NCBI GenBank assembly: GCA_910587425.1
Contig: CAJUKU010000007.1
Location: 62,001 to 126,000, forward strand
Source: an uncultured Muribaculaceae bacterium
GTDB taxonomy: Bacteria > Bacteroidota > Bacteroidia > Bacteroidales > Muribaculaceae
Direction: 5' to 3'
Length of the DNA stretch: 64,000 nt
A model generated the notes under the pieces. It searched no databases, was not told where the DNA came from, and saw only the letters and a program-made list of their open reading frames with translations. A program made the position numbers and the translations under genes. Below are positions 13,523 through 23,149 of this stretch, one piece after another. Every line of letters starts with the position of its first letter. Position 1 is the first letter of the stretch.

Positions 13523-14296
13523 CTATTTTTTGAGAATGTGATACAGAATCTCCGCTATCGGCAGCTCTATCTTTACTTTCTTGTTGATCTTATAATATGG
13601 AGTCACGATAGGTTCTGATTCAAATCTGTTGGTGTCGAGCTGTCTTACGGTTCTGGCTCCCGCCTCCACGCCCCAGTAGTCATTGATCTGATAGTCGAGA
13701 TAACCGCCGAATGAGGTGCGACCATAATATCCGGCTATGGATGGCGGCAAAAACATGCGTGGGTTCCCGAAATAGTACGTACCGAAAGCTGTGAATGATA
13801 ACCGTGGTGAGAACCGGTATGCTACGTTTCCGGTCAGCCCGTATTTTGTGATCAACCCATTGAAAAACCCATATTTATTCGCTTCCGCTCCTGCGCTTAG
13901 AGTTAAGTTTCCGAAAGATTGGCAGATGCCGACCGTGCCGCTGTCTATCTGCATGAGTCCGGGATAGACACGCATATACCCGATGGCTGAGATTTCACCA
14001 TCGGTCCATTTCAGCAAGTTTGCCTCGTTGGGAATAAATCGCAGATGAGGTAGGTTCAAATCGCTTATGGACGCAGGTCGGTGCGGTGGGAAAAGAACCG
14101 GCTCCGGATAGAACAGACTCAGGTGTTTCAAGTCCGTACTATGCTCCGCATATGCAGAGACCTCCGAGCGCACGCTGTCAGGTGTCGACTCACGATAATA
14201 TACAGAATCCTTCGATTCAGTTTGAGCGTACGCCATCAACAGTAGCATTACCGTGAACAATGCAGTAAGTAACCTTGTGATTCCGGAGTTTGACAT
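13523..14296 (-). CDS. secreted beta-barrel-like hypothetical protein, 257 aa
   Basis: There is an N-terminal signal peptide (LLTALFTVMLLLMAYAQ). The mature part alternates aromatic and polar residues, as outer-membrane strands do (GNVAYRFSPRLSFTAFGTYYF, TSFGGYLDYQINDYWGVEAGA). No family name is certain. It is colinear with the two-component genes to its right, so it may belong to the same envelope-sensing group. Confidence 0.6.
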   Translation of the reverse strand: MSNSGITRLLTALFTVMLLLMAYAQTESKDSVYYRESTPDSVRSEVSAYAEHSTDLKHLSLFYPEPVLFPPHRPASISDLNLPHLRFIPNEANLLKWTDGEISAIGYMRVYPGLMQIDSGTVGICQSFGNLTLSAGAEANKYGFFNGLITKYGLTGNVAYRFSPRLSFTAFGTYYFGNPRMFLPPSIAGYYGRTSFGGYLDYQINDYWGVEAGARTVRQLDTNRFESEPIVTPYYKINKKVKIELPIAEILYHILKK

Positions 14297-14320
14297 TCTT
14301 TCTTTTAAAAGCCAGGGATT

Positions 14321-14494
14321 CTAATCGTTAAAAGCCTTGACGAGCACCGCGACACACAACAGTGCGATCAAGATGCCTGCGATCCATAGTATCACTCTTT
14401 TAGCCGCACTCTTTTTGTCGCTTTTTATGTATGCGCCTAAAAGACAGCCATAGACGGCGCCGATGAGCGGTAATAGTGTTGTGTTTGTAGCCAT
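14321..14494 (-). CDS. 57-residue two-helix membrane protein
   Basis: The small frame starts MATNTTLLPLIGAVYGCLLG and has a second helix WIAGILIALLCVAVLVKAF, separated by a basic loop (KSDKKSAAKR). It stands just upstream of the 257-residue barrel-like protein on the same strand. No known family, and it is small enough to be missed by annotation pipelines. Confidence 0.5.
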   Translation of the reverse strand: MATNTTLLPLIGAVYGCLLGAYIKSDKKSAAKRVILWIAGILIALLCVAVLVKAFND

Positions 14495-14567
14495 GGTTTA
14501 CTGATATTGTTTCTTTTTTTAATCAGAAGTTTGAAAAGCGGGAAAAATGCTTGGGAATGAAACTTTT

Positions 14568-15881
14568 TCACTCCTTGTCCTTACGGTTGTTGCGCCGCAT
14601 CTGCCTTATTCGGAAATCGTTCCAATTCCGGTTGAGGTTTTTGCGTGATTTGTAGGACGAGATTCCGGTCAGCTGTTTAAGTATCGACAGCGCGCGGTAG
14701 CCTATATTGTTGAAGTTGTGTTTTGACACATTGCGGCTTATGAATCGGTGATCCGGTTGGAATGAAAGCCTGATCCGGTCTGTATCAATGCCGTTCACCC
14801 TGTCGATCAAGGCTAAAATCGGTGGCTGTAGATCAGGTGCTTCCATCGGCTCGAAAATTTCAATCTCATCAGATGCGAATTTGCGTTTCGCCCACTTCTT
14901 CGCTTCCTTGACAGGTATGTATTCCTGGTCGAGAATATACACTTCTGTGTAGGTGGTTACAAAAAACGGTTGGTCATGGCGGTTGAAGCGGAACATGCCG
15001 CGCCCTCTGCCTCTTGATTCGATATTGAATGAATATCCGGTCAGATCAACAGGCAGCAGATCTTTTCCAATCACATTATTATAGTTTATGTGTAGCTGGA
15101 ATCGCTCGAAGTCTGTCTTTGAATTGTCGAAGAATGAGGAGATGTTAGGCACCCATTTTCTGCTCGTGGTGTCCTCAAGCACATTGATATTGATTGAGAA
15201 CCTGTCACCGTTTCTGCTCCATATTTCTACAGGACTGTATCTGCCATTCACAGTGTCCGTGCCGCTCTCTATGCCGGTCAATCTCCGGGGGATTTCCACC
15301 GTAGGGAATATGCCAACCCAGTCTGACCATGTGAAATGATTGTCGCACCGGTCGCTCACACTGTCGAGTCCGTCGCTGTTTGTAAACTGATAATACGAAC
15401 GGGAATTTAGCACCCTCGGATAACGCCACCCTTTGAAGTTTGTCTTCTTATCTTCCGGAATCATGAAATCAACCATTTTCTCGCGGAACATTGTCACGGT
15501 GTCCGTATAGCTCGACAATGTGGAGTATTCCCTTTCATAAGCCAGTATGTGAAGCATCTTTTTCTGTTTAGCCTCGACAATGATTTCCGGCAGTTCGGAT
15601 GTATTCTCATGGAGGAATATTGTATCGTTGCTTGATGTCGTGACAGAGCGTTCGTGATACCCGATATATCTTATTGTCAGCGGATAGTCGGCGGCTGATG
15701 CGCAATCCACGACTCCGTTTTGGCGGCTTATGCCTATGAATGTGCCGTTGCTGTTGAATATTGAGGCACCCGGCAGGGGAGCGTGGGTCAGCGAATCGGC
15801 GATTACTGCATATCGACTCTTTCCTCCGGCATTTATGACGGTGGTTGCCAACACTATCGATACGATAAGAAGCCTAAGCAT
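14568..15881 (-). CDS. CarboxypepD_reg-like domain envelope protein, 437 aa
   Basis: The signal peptide (MLRLLIVSIVLATTVINA) is followed by a carboxypeptidase-like regulatory domain (residues 22-95, with AVIADSLTHAPLPGASIF and TIRYIGYHERSV). Such beta-sandwiches start many TonB receptors and Bacteroidetes surface proteins. The remaining 340 residues are unlike a TonB barrel and lack a plug. It starts 28 bases after the response regulator gene, so co-transcription is likely. Probably an outer-membrane or periplasmic accessory protein. Confidence 0.65.
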   Translation of the reverse strand: MLRLLIVSIVLATTVINAGGKSRYAVIADSLTHAPLPGASIFNSNGTFIGISRQNGVVDCASAADYPLTIRYIGYHERSVTTSSNDTIFLHENTSELPEIIVEAKQKKMLHILAYEREYSTLSSYTDTVTMFREKMVDFMIPEDKKTNFKGWRYPRVLNSRSYYQFTNSDGLDSVSDRCDNHFTWSDWVGIFPTVEIPRRLTGIESGTDTVNGRYSPVEIWSRNGDRFSININVLEDTTSRKWVPNISSFFDNSKTDFERFQLHINYNNVIGKDLLPVDLTGYSFNIESRGRGRGMFRFNRHDQPFFVTTYTEVYILDQEYIPVKEAKKWAKRKFASDEIEIFEPMEAPDLQPPILALIDRVNGIDTDRIRLSFQPDHRFISRNVSKHNFNNIGYRALSILKQLTGISSYKSRKNLNRNWNDFRIRQMRRNNRKDKE

Positions 15882-15908
15882 TTTTCCGTGATGATTTAAT
15901 GATTGATC

Positions 15909-16589
15909 CTATCTGACGCTCAGCATATATCCGAAGCCACGCTGATTTATGATACTTATGTTCGGGTCGTGACGCAACGCGCGGCGGAGTTTATGGATGT
16001 AACCGTGCAGTGAGTTCCGGTTGCTGACCTCATCATGCCCCCAGACGGCGATCATAAGTTCCGAGGCATCTACAGTCTTGCCCATGTTGGCGGCAAGTTT
16101 CCTCAGTATACGGCTCTCGATGTTGGAGATAGCTGTTTCTTTGCCATTCAGTATCAGTATCTGATTGGCGGTGTCATAATTATATCTGCCTATGGTGTAT
16201 ACGCAATTCTCTGATCTGTTTATGATTTTGTGCCGCAATAATGCTTTGATCCTTATGAGGAGTTCACGCAATTCAAATGGTTTCTTCAGGTAGTCGTCGG
16301 CACCGGCATCGAATCCCTCCTCCATATCGTCAATGGTGCTTTTTGCGGTAAGGAATATAATAGGAGTATCAGATGATGCCCGTCGGATCTCCTTAGCCAT
16401 GGCGAATCCGTCGAGCCGGGGCATCATCACGTCTGCGACAATCAGGTCGGCACCATCAGCCTTGTATTTGGCAAGTCCTTCAATGCCGTCAAATGCCACC
16501 GACACCTCATACCCCTGTTGGCGAAGGGTATCACAGACAATCATCGACAGATCCCGTTCATCCTCGACTAAAAGTATCTTGATTCCCAT
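15909..16589 (-). CDS. OmpR-family response regulator
   Basis: Start set at MGIKILLVEDERD, which overlaps the kinase gene by 32 bases. A longer frame adds an unrelated tail. The receiver domain has the acidic pair ED (10-11), phosphoacceptor Asp53 in VADVMMP, and the Thr/Lys switch residues in FLTAKS and KKPF. The C-terminal winged helix (NSLHGYIHKLRRALRHDP, GFGYML) is of OmpR/PhoB type. It should bind tandem direct repeats such as those at 18057-18094. Confidence 0.9.
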   Translation of the reverse strand: MGIKILLVEDERDLSMIVCDTLRQQGYEVSVAFDGIEGLAKYKADGADLIVADVMMPRLDGFAMAKEIRRASSDTPIIFLTAKSTIDDMEEGFDAGADDYLKKPFELRELLIRIKALLRHKIINRSENCVYTIGRYNYDTANQILILNGKETAISNIESRILRKLAANMGKTVDASELMIAVWGHDEVSNRNSLHGYIHKLRRALRHDPNISIINQRGFGYMLSVR

Positions 16590-18006
16590 TGTGGTCAAAA
16601 TTAATTGTGAATGTGGAGCCGTGTCCCTCCTGGCTCTTGACTGAAATGTTCCACCCCATTTTTTCAAGTATATGCCTGACGTAATACAGACCTATTCCGT
16701 AGCCGCGCACATCTTGGCGGTTACCATGCGGCACGCGGTAGAATTTATCGAATATGAACGGCAGACTTTTCGACGGGATTCCGATTCCGTTGTCGGACAC
16801 GGTAATGCCTTTAGAATCTGCACCGATTGTTATGCTGACTGAGTCACCGGAATACTTTATAGCATTGTCGACAAGATTGTTCAGCACATTTGAAAGGTGT
16901 GATTTGTCGGCTACAACAGTGCCGGCATCCTCCGTGTGGGTGATTATTGTGATATCCTTGTCGCCTCTCATGCGCTGCGATCCGGCAATATCCTCAATCA
17001 GTTCCGGCAGGTATATACTCTCGGGTTTCAGAGTCATGGTCTTGCGCCGCTCCATGCTCATGGCAAGTATATTCTCAACAAGTTCTCCAAGATGTCTGAG
17101 TTGCTTCAACGCTATTTTCAGATAAGCCGATCTCTTTTCAGGATCATCGGAGGTATCGTAGTTGAGCAGTGCGTCGTTAGCCGAATAAGCTATGGAGATA
17201 GGCGTTTTCAGCTCGTGGGTCATGTTGCTGACAAAATCATCTTTCATCTCTTCGATGGTGCGGAGCTTTGATACCGTGTGAAACAGATACCTGAACGCGA
17301 GCGCGAAGGTGACAATCAGAAGAAAGATGGTGATTATTACACCTTTCATTTGTGAAAGTATATGACTGGTCAATGGAGTTATATAAACCTTGTAATAGGT
17401 TTTCTCGTAGGGATTTATGTTGACCTTGAATACGTCAAATCCACGTTGTGACCCACTGATTTTCGGATTCGCGCATACTACATAGTCATTACTGTCCACG
17501 ACCTCTACGGCGACAAATTCAGGATATATCAGCCGTCGGGTAAGTTGCCTGTACAGCACGCTATCCATCACGGTCATGTCAAACCCGATATAACCGTCGA
17601 TAGTTGAATGGAGCTGCTTGCTCATGGCATCAACCATTTGATTGGCATACGATATGCTGTCCGATAGAGGTAGTCGTTTTTCTGTGACAGAGCCTTCCAT
17701 CTCAGTCCTTACAGACATTTGTCCACTCTCATTATCCTCCCTGTAGGCGCTGACCTCAGCCTTTCTTATCACTTTTGCTGTATCTCCTCCTTCACTACCG
17801 GCTTCAAGTGCCGCCGCGAGTTCATTAGCCCTGGTAGCACGGAGTATCAGGTCGTCGATATCGGCATTGGCTATTGCTGTCATGACTTCGCTTTCCACGC
17901 CCGTTCTTATAGATTCATACAGACGCATAAGATAGTAGACATTGCAGCAGAATATGACACCAATGACTGTTATGAATATTATGGAGTTGAGTCTGAACTT
18001 ATTCAT
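16558..18006 (-). CDS. sensor histidine kinase
   Basis: Two membrane helices (residues about 8-27 and 221-240) flank a 190-residue periplasmic sensor with no known domain. The H box HELKTPI has the phosphorylated His264, followed by N, G1 and G2 boxes (NNLVDNAIKYS, DNGIGIP, GYGIGLYY). There is no HAMP domain. It forms a pair with the overlapping response regulator. Start chosen at ATG 18006. A TACATTTG box sits three bases upstream (18010-18017), which would give a nearly leaderless message. Confidence 0.9.
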   Translation of the reverse strand: MNKFRLNSIIFITVIGVIFCCNVYYLMRLYESIRTGVESEVMTAIANADIDDLILRATRANELAAALEAGSEGGDTAKVIRKAEVSAYREDNESGQMSVRTEMEGSVTEKRLPLSDSISYANQMVDAMSKQLHSTIDGYIGFDMTVMDSVLYRQLTRRLIYPEFVAVEVVDSNDYVVCANPKISGSQRGFDVFKVNINPYEKTYYKVYITPLTSHILSQMKGVIITIFLLIVTFALAFRYLFHTVSKLRTIEEMKDDFVSNMTHELKTPISIAYSANDALLNYDTSDDPEKRSAYLKIALKQLRHLGELVENILAMSMERRKTMTLKPESIYLPELIEDIAGSQRMRGDKDITIITHTEDAGTVVADKSHLSNVLNNLVDNAIKYSGDSVSITIGADSKGITVSDNGIGIPSKSLPFIFDKFYRVPHGNRQDVRGYGIGLYYVRHILEKMGWNISVKSQEGHGSTFTINFDHNGNQDTFSRG

Positions 18007-18056
18007 GCGCAAATGTACCGATAATCTCTGATACCGTATCACCCTATGGAGTAGAT

Positions 18057-18094
18057 TTAAGACTAAATAAGGTTTGGCTTAAGACTAAGTAAGG
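18057..18094. promoter_or_regulatory. tandem direct repeat, probable response-regulator site
   Basis: TTAAGACTAAATAAGG (18057-18072) and TTAAGACTAAGTAAGG (18079-18094) differ at one base and start 22 bases apart, about two helical turns. They lie between the divergent kinase and receptor genes, 33 to 70 bases upstream of the receptor's -7 box TAATTTTG (18127-18134), which has no -33 partner. This is the layout of an OmpR-type activator site. Confidence 0.6.
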
Positions 18095-18159
18095 GAAATC
18101 ATATCAAAGTCCGGATTCCGGCAGCGTAATTTTGCCACGGATAATAAAACATACAGATT

Positions 18160-20202
18160 ATGATACGATCGATTTTTCTTGTATTGGCGGCGGTAATGCC
18201 GGCTTATCTTATGGCGCAGAGCGAGGTCCTCGACACACTCACATCGCGGCAGCTTGACGAGGTAGTGGTGATGGGAGAACGCCCGCAGGTCACTGCCCGC
18301 GATGGAATAATGGTGGTCGATCTTCCGGAGATCGTAAAGGACAAGCCTGTAACCAATGTATTGGAGGCGTTGGGATATTTACCCGGAGTCGTCAACGATA
18401 ACGGTGCCATAGGGCTTAACGGCGCCTCGTCAGTCACGATAATCCTGAATGGCGAGCCTACTACTATGCCGTTGCAGAATCTTTATCAATTGCTGTATTC
18501 CACTTCTGTTGACCGATTGAAAAACGTCGAGATTATGTATTCCGCTCCGGCAAAATACCACGTCAACGGCGCGGTGATCAACATTGTCTTGAAAACTCCA
18601 CGTCCGCTTGACGGGCTTATGGGTCAAGCTACCCTCGGCTACAATCAGGCACACTATGCCACATATTCGGGAGGTGTGAATGCCACTTATGCTGTAAGCG
18701 ACTGGACATTCGACGTCAACTGGTCGCTCTCGCGCAACCATTCATATAGCCGACAGGAAACCTTCTCCAACCATCTTTTCAACGGAGAGCGGCATCTGAT
18801 TAAGGACGACATGCGGCAGATCGGAGAGAATATGTCAAATACCGTACATGCTGCCGTATCTTACAAAAAACTGAAGGTCTCCTATAATGGTCAGATTGCC
18901 TCACACATAAGAAATCATAGCCTTTCTTCCGGAACATTCGGAGAATATGTGAATTCCTACAGAGGGGTGTCGCCCACATCTTACCACAACATATCCCTTC
19001 GGTATGTGTCGCCGTTCGGGCTGGCAGCAGGTTGTGATTACACTTATTTCTATGAGAACCGTAGTCAAAATCTGTTTGAAGGAGATGTCGAGAAGATATT
19101 CTCTGAGAACAGGCAGCACGTAAACCGCTACCATGCCTATCTCGACCAGCAGCATGAATTTGGCAAATGGACACTCAGTTATGGCATGGATTACATGCAT
19201 TCGGATGATGACAGCCGGCAGTTATATCACCTCCCGTCACGTCCCGGCTTTGACAATACACTAAGCGAGGATGTCGCTGATGTTTATATCGGCGCACAGG
19301 CTTCTTTAACTTGCGGCTTATCATTCAACGCATCGGTTAAGGGTGAGTATTTCCATAACAACTACAGGCATGACTGGAACGTGATTCCGCAACTTGGAGC
19401 TACGTATTATACGAATCCTATAAGTATCTTCCAACTGAATTTCACATCGCAGCGTGTTTATCCGTCATATTGGGAACTGCATGGTGGCACGTCGTATGTC
19501 AACGATTACTCGGCGATATATGGTAATCCGCTTCTGCAGCCATATATGAGCTATACCGGACAATTCAGCTATATATTCCGTCAGAAATATGCTGCTACTC
19601 TTTACGTTCTCTATTCTGATGATTACTCAGTGCAGTTGCCATACCAGTCGACAGACGCACTGCAGCTGATCTTCCAGACACAGAATATGGATTTCTCGAG
19701 AACCGTCGGCTTGCAGGTGAATATTCCGTTCTCAATCAAGTATATACTGACATCTGCCGCGACGGTGAATATTTCCAATGCCCAACAAAAATCAGCCCAT
19801 TTTCATGATATAAGCTTCAATAACAGGCGTTGGGGTGCTTATGCGCGGCTGAGCAACACCGTACGTTTCACTCCGGCTTCTCCGTTCTCGCTGACGGTCG
19901 ACGGAACTTATGTCACGGGGCAGATCCAGGGACCGGGACGTTTCGATCCTCTTTGGAAAATAGATGCCGGTATAAAGTGGCAGTTCGGACGTAAACGCTG
20001 TTGCGAGCTTGATCTGAAAGCCAACGATATCTTCAATACTTTCAATCCCGATCTGAAACTCCGTTACTCCGGTCAGGATTACCGTATGAAGACAAGAGGC
20101 ATGAACCGTAGCCTGAATATCACATTTGTGTACCGCTTCAATGGATTCAAGCCTAAAGATGATCAGGCTATCGATACATCACGCTTCGGTACGGGGAGTT
20201 GA
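18160..20202 (+). CDS. TonB-dependent outer-membrane receptor
   Basis: The 680-residue protein has a signal peptide (about 1-20), a plug domain (QLDEVVVMGERPQVTARDG through VNGAVINIVLK) and a C-terminal barrel of the OMP_b-brl_3 kind with many aromatic-ended strands. It lacks the CarboxypepD_reg extension of SusC. It should import an unknown ligand with TonB energy. It is divergent from the two-component system, and the direct repeats in its upstream region suggest it is that system's target. Confidence 0.8.
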   Translation: MIRSIFLVLAAVMPAYLMAQSEVLDTLTSRQLDEVVVMGERPQVTARDGIMVVDLPEIVKDKPVTNVLEALGYLPGVVNDNGAIGLNGASSVTIILNGEPTTMPLQNLYQLLYSTSVDRLKNVEIMYSAPAKYHVNGAVINIVLKTPRPLDGLMGQATLGYNQAHYATYSGGVNATYAVSDWTFDVNWSLSRNHSYSRQETFSNHLFNGERHLIKDDMRQIGENMSNTVHAAVSYKKLKVSYNGQIASHIRNHSLSSGTFGEYVNSYRGVSPTSYHNISLRYVSPFGLAAGCDYTYFYENRSQNLFEGDVEKIFSENRQHVNRYHAYLDQQHEFGKWTLSYGMDYMHSDDDSRQLYHLPSRPGFDNTLSEDVADVYIGAQASLTCGLSFNASVKGEYFHNNYRHDWNVIPQLGATYYTNPISIFQLNFTSQRVYPSYWELHGGTSYVNDYSAIYGNPLLQPYMSYTGQFSYIFRQKYAATLYVLYSDDYSVQLPYQSTDALQLIFQTQNMDFSRTVGLQVNIPFSIKYILTSAATVNISNAQQKSAHFHDISFNNRRWGAYARLSNTVRFTPASPFSLTVDGTYVTGQIQGPGRFDPLWKIDAGIKWQFGRKRCCELDLKANDIFNTFNPDLKLRYSGQDYRMKTRGMNRSLNITFVYRFNGFKPKDDQAIDTSRFGTGS

Positions 20203-20223
20203 GTGATAAGTACTTTTTTCCTG

Positions 20224-21498
20224 TCAATGAGGCTTGTTGATACGGAGGGATGCGTACATCATTCCCGCAAGTGCCGCGAACATGAGCAGGCTGCCGAGCA
20301 GTAGGGCATAGCTCGACACGCACAGCAGAACGTAGCATGACGTGTAGATCACCGTAAGTAGCGCACCGATCGTGAATCCTACTTTTCTTGAATCAAGCAT
20401 TTTCCACATATATGCGGCAATCAGTGCTATAGTCATGAATGCCGCGAGAGTATATGCGTAGCCGAATGCTATATGTTCGACAAACGACAGCAACAGCGAG
20501 TAGAACAATACCAGTGCCGCCCCCACGAGAAAATAATTGATCAATGGAATCGGTCGCCGTAGCAAAATCTCGATCAGCAACACGCTGATATACGTCAGGA
20601 TTATGATTATGAATGCGTATTTTATGGCTCGTGTGACCTTTTGATATCTGTCCACGCCAATAAGAAAGCGTGAGCCTACATACCCTTCCCGTCCGTTTTT
20701 GACAGAGTAGTCTGTGATATATTCACAATCGTACGCTGATGGGTCAGTATTCTCCACTGTGGCACTGAAACGCCCTCCCCATGTGGCACTGAAGCGGTTG
20801 TTGTTGACCGATCTGTCGTCAGGCAACACGCTTCCGCTGAATGATGGATTTGATGCATCACCCTCGATGGTTATGCTCGATTCCTCTGTTAAAGGATTTA
20901 TGAACAGTGCCTCCGAGCCATGGATGTCGAAATCAGTAGAGAATAGAACAGTTTCCGGCAGATCTTTCAGTGATACTACTGCATATATGCTATCGCGTGA
21001 CTTTGACCATAGCACTTCATCCCTGCCTATGTGGAGTGATCCCATACGGTAGATCTGTTTTGCCGGTAGCTGAATGCTGATCTTTACGCTGTCGTCGGAT
21101 CCGGTCAGCGAACTGCGCGAGAAACTGCCGCTCATCTTGATGTTGGCGTTGAAAACCTCCGCCTCATATATTCCTCGGTGGAGCGATTGCGACTCTACCG
21201 AGGCAGTGCAGTCAAATCTTTGCGGAGCGATAGTCTGCGATGCAGAGTCAACGCCGATAATGGCTTGCGGACCATTGATGTATACTCGTTCTCCCCATTG
21301 TGACGCGATACTTTCCGCCACCTCCCTGTTGCTCGATTGGCGCGAATAGGTCATTGCCCAGACCATAAGCGCGGCGATCATAAGCACGAGCGCCTGCAGT
21401 CCGAGTATGACTACCTTTGTCCCGTAGTTGACGGATGGCTTTTTCTCTACAGGCTTCTGGAAACCGTAGAATGGCGGGGGAGTGACGGGCTGTTGCAT
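20224..21498 (-). CDS. creD: CreD-family inner membrane protein
   Basis: Start set at MQQPVTPPPFYGFQKPVEKK. Further upstream the frame overlaps the next gene. The protein has an N-terminal membrane helix, a long periplasmic beta-rich domain (residues about 65-285, with FNANIKMSGSFSRSSL and VNNNRFSATWGGRF) and about six C-terminal helices. This matches CreD, an envelope-integrity protein of the CreBC regulon in enterobacteria. Its function in Bacteroidetes is poorly known. It follows a shorter relative in tandem. Confidence 0.75.
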   Translation of the reverse strand: MQQPVTPPPFYGFQKPVEKKPSVNYGTKVVILGLQALVLMIAALMVWAMTYSRQSSNREVAESIASQWGERVYINGPQAIIGVDSASQTIAPQRFDCTASVESQSLHRGIYEAEVFNANIKMSGSFSRSSLTGSDDSVKISIQLPAKQIYRMGSLHIGRDEVLWSKSRDSIYAVVSLKDLPETVLFSTDFDIHGSEALFINPLTEESSITIEGDASNPSFSGSVLPDDRSVNNNRFSATWGGRFSATVENTDPSAYDCEYITDYSVKNGREGYVGSRFLIGVDRYQKVTRAIKYAFIIIILTYISVLLIEILLRRPIPLINYFLVGAALVLFYSLLLSFVEHIAFGYAYTLAAFMTIALIAAYMWKMLDSRKVGFTIGALLTVIYTSCYVLLCVSSYALLLGSLLMFAALAGMMYASLRINKPH

Positions 21499-21509
21499 GA
21501 CCGGTGGTT

Positions 21510-22118
21510 TTATTTCAGTACGAGTTCTCCGTTTTCGAGTTTCAGTCTCAGGGTGAAGTACATCGCTACGGCGATCAATGCGAACAAAGACAGACTGCCC
21601 ACGAGCAGAGCCATCGTGCCGAGATGTATCAGAAGAGCCACAAGACCATATTCGCACACGAGCACACCGATGGTGAGCCATACGGCATTCATCCTATGTG
21701 TTATGCCCTTTATGAAAAGAGCGATCAGTCCGATCGTCATTACCGATACAATGGTATATGCGAGAAAGAATGAAATGAACTCTGTCATGGCGAGGAGCAG
21801 GAGATTGAAGAGACACAGAGCGCATCCGATCAGACCATATTGCAGATAATTAACACCCTTTCTGAATGCCACTTCCACGAGCATGATAGCCACAAGCGTC
21901 ACCATTTCAAGCGCGAAACAATATGTCGTAGTCTGGGCAACGTCTTTATAATCGCTTTCGAGCAGAAGCCCTGAAGTGTTGCGTCCGAAAGCATAATCAT
22001 CTATTCCATTGGCTACAAGAGCAAGCACAAACGATATGCCGAGCACAAAAAGTGTCTGCAATCCGAGCCAACGCATTGTGTATTTCGGCTCCTTGATAAA
22101 TTCTGGCATTACAGTCAT
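21510..22118 (-). CDS. short CreD-like membrane protein lacking the periplasmic domain
   Basis: The 202-residue protein has about six membrane helices. The stretch YLQYGLIGCALCLFNLLLLAMTEFISFFLAY closely parallels YFLVGAALVLFYSLLLSFVEHIAFGYAY in the following full-length CreD. The large periplasmic beta domain is missing and only a short loop remains. The two genes are 11 bases apart, so a duplication followed by loss of the domain is likely. They may work as one complex. Confidence 0.6.
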   Translation of the reverse strand: MTVMPEFIKEPKYTMRWLGLQTLFVLGISFVLALVANGIDDYAFGRNTSGLLLESDYKDVAQTTTYCFALEMVTLVAIMLVEVAFRKGVNYLQYGLIGCALCLFNLLLLAMTEFISFFLAYTIVSVMTIGLIALFIKGITHRMNAVWLTIGVLVCEYGLVALLIHLGTMALLVGSLSLFALIAVAMYFTLRLKLENGELVLK

Positions 22119-22225
22119 TTAATTTAAGTATTATGTGATGAAACTACGCGCCAATAATGATGACGCTATGCGCCGCTAAATTACAAATTATAATCTTCGC
22201 ATGCAACCCGAATCTTCATCGTTCA

Positions 22226-23149
22226 TCAGATCAGGCGCGTAAGGGCGACGAGGAGGACGGAGGCGATCTCCACGCGGCGGTTTATTGCTATAGCCTTGAT
22301 GCAATCCGTAGTGGTGATCTCGCGTGGATTTGATCCTATATATGGTTTGTAGACCGGCGACCCGAAATAGTCATGGGTGCCTCCGAAACGGCAGTCAAGT
22401 GCTCCGGCGAGTGCAGCCTCCGGATAACCGGAGTTCGGGCTCGCATGGCATTTCCCGTAGCGGTGTATACTCAGCCACGCCGCCCGAGGTGTGCCCGAAA
22501 GCAGTGCCATGAGTGCGGCAGTAATACGTGCGGGAATCCAATTCGCGATATCGTCGATCCTTGCACTCCAACATCCGAAATCGGCGTATCGCTCATTGCG
22601 GTAACCGATCATGGAATCGAGGGTGTTGATCATCTTATAAGCGAGCATACCCGGCACCCCGACTATCGCATACCAGAAAAGTGGGGCAACGACGCCGTCG
22701 CTGAGATTCTCGGCAAGTGTCTCGAGCGCAGCCGTACGCACTTCCTGTGCGCTGAGTCGCGCGGTGTCACGTCCCACGATCCTCCCTACCTGACGGCGTC
22801 CGTCATCAAGCGAACGGTCGGTGGCGGTGAATACCATCCTGACCTCATTAGCCAATGTCGTGCCCGCAAGGCAGAAGAATATCAGGATTGCCTGAACGGC
22901 AATAAGTGCCCACATATAGTCACTGAGCAGGTGCAGGATCAACCATGCCGATGCGTATGTCAGCGCGATCAGCCCTATGGCAGTTATGGCTCCTTTTGCT
23001 TTACGGTACCTACCTTTGTTGAGGTGTCGCTCGGCACATGAAATGCCTTTCCCCATAGCCACAACCGGATGTGGAAGCCACGATGGATCACCCAGGATGC
23101 GGTCGGCGATCCATCCGGAAGCGAGAGGTAAATTCAGCCACGCAACCAT
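22226..23149 (-). CDS. cbiB: adenosylcobinamide-phosphate synthase
   Basis: CbiB/CobD(Pseudomonas)-family membrane protein of 307 residues. Characteristic motifs are DRILGDPSWLPHPVVAMG at the start, ENLSDGVVAPLFWY and NTLDSMIGYRNERY in the middle, and GGTHDYFG near the end. It attaches aminopropanol (phosphate) to adenosylcobyric acid. The gene overlaps the threonine-phosphate decarboxylase by 16 bases and ends a five-gene leftward chain. Confidence 0.9.
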   Translation of the reverse strand: MVAWLNLPLASGWIADRILGDPSWLPHPVVAMGKGISCAERHLNKGRYRKAKGAITAIGLIALTYASAWLILHLLSDYMWALIAVQAILIFFCLAGTTLANEVRMVFTATDRSLDDGRRQVGRIVGRDTARLSAQEVRTAALETLAENLSDGVVAPLFWYAIVGVPGMLAYKMINTLDSMIGYRNERYADFGCWSARIDDIANWIPARITAALMALLSGTPRAAWLSIHRYGKCHASPNSGYPEAALAGALDCRFGGTHDYFGSPVYKPYIGSNPREITTTDCIKAIAINRRVEIASVLLVALTRLI

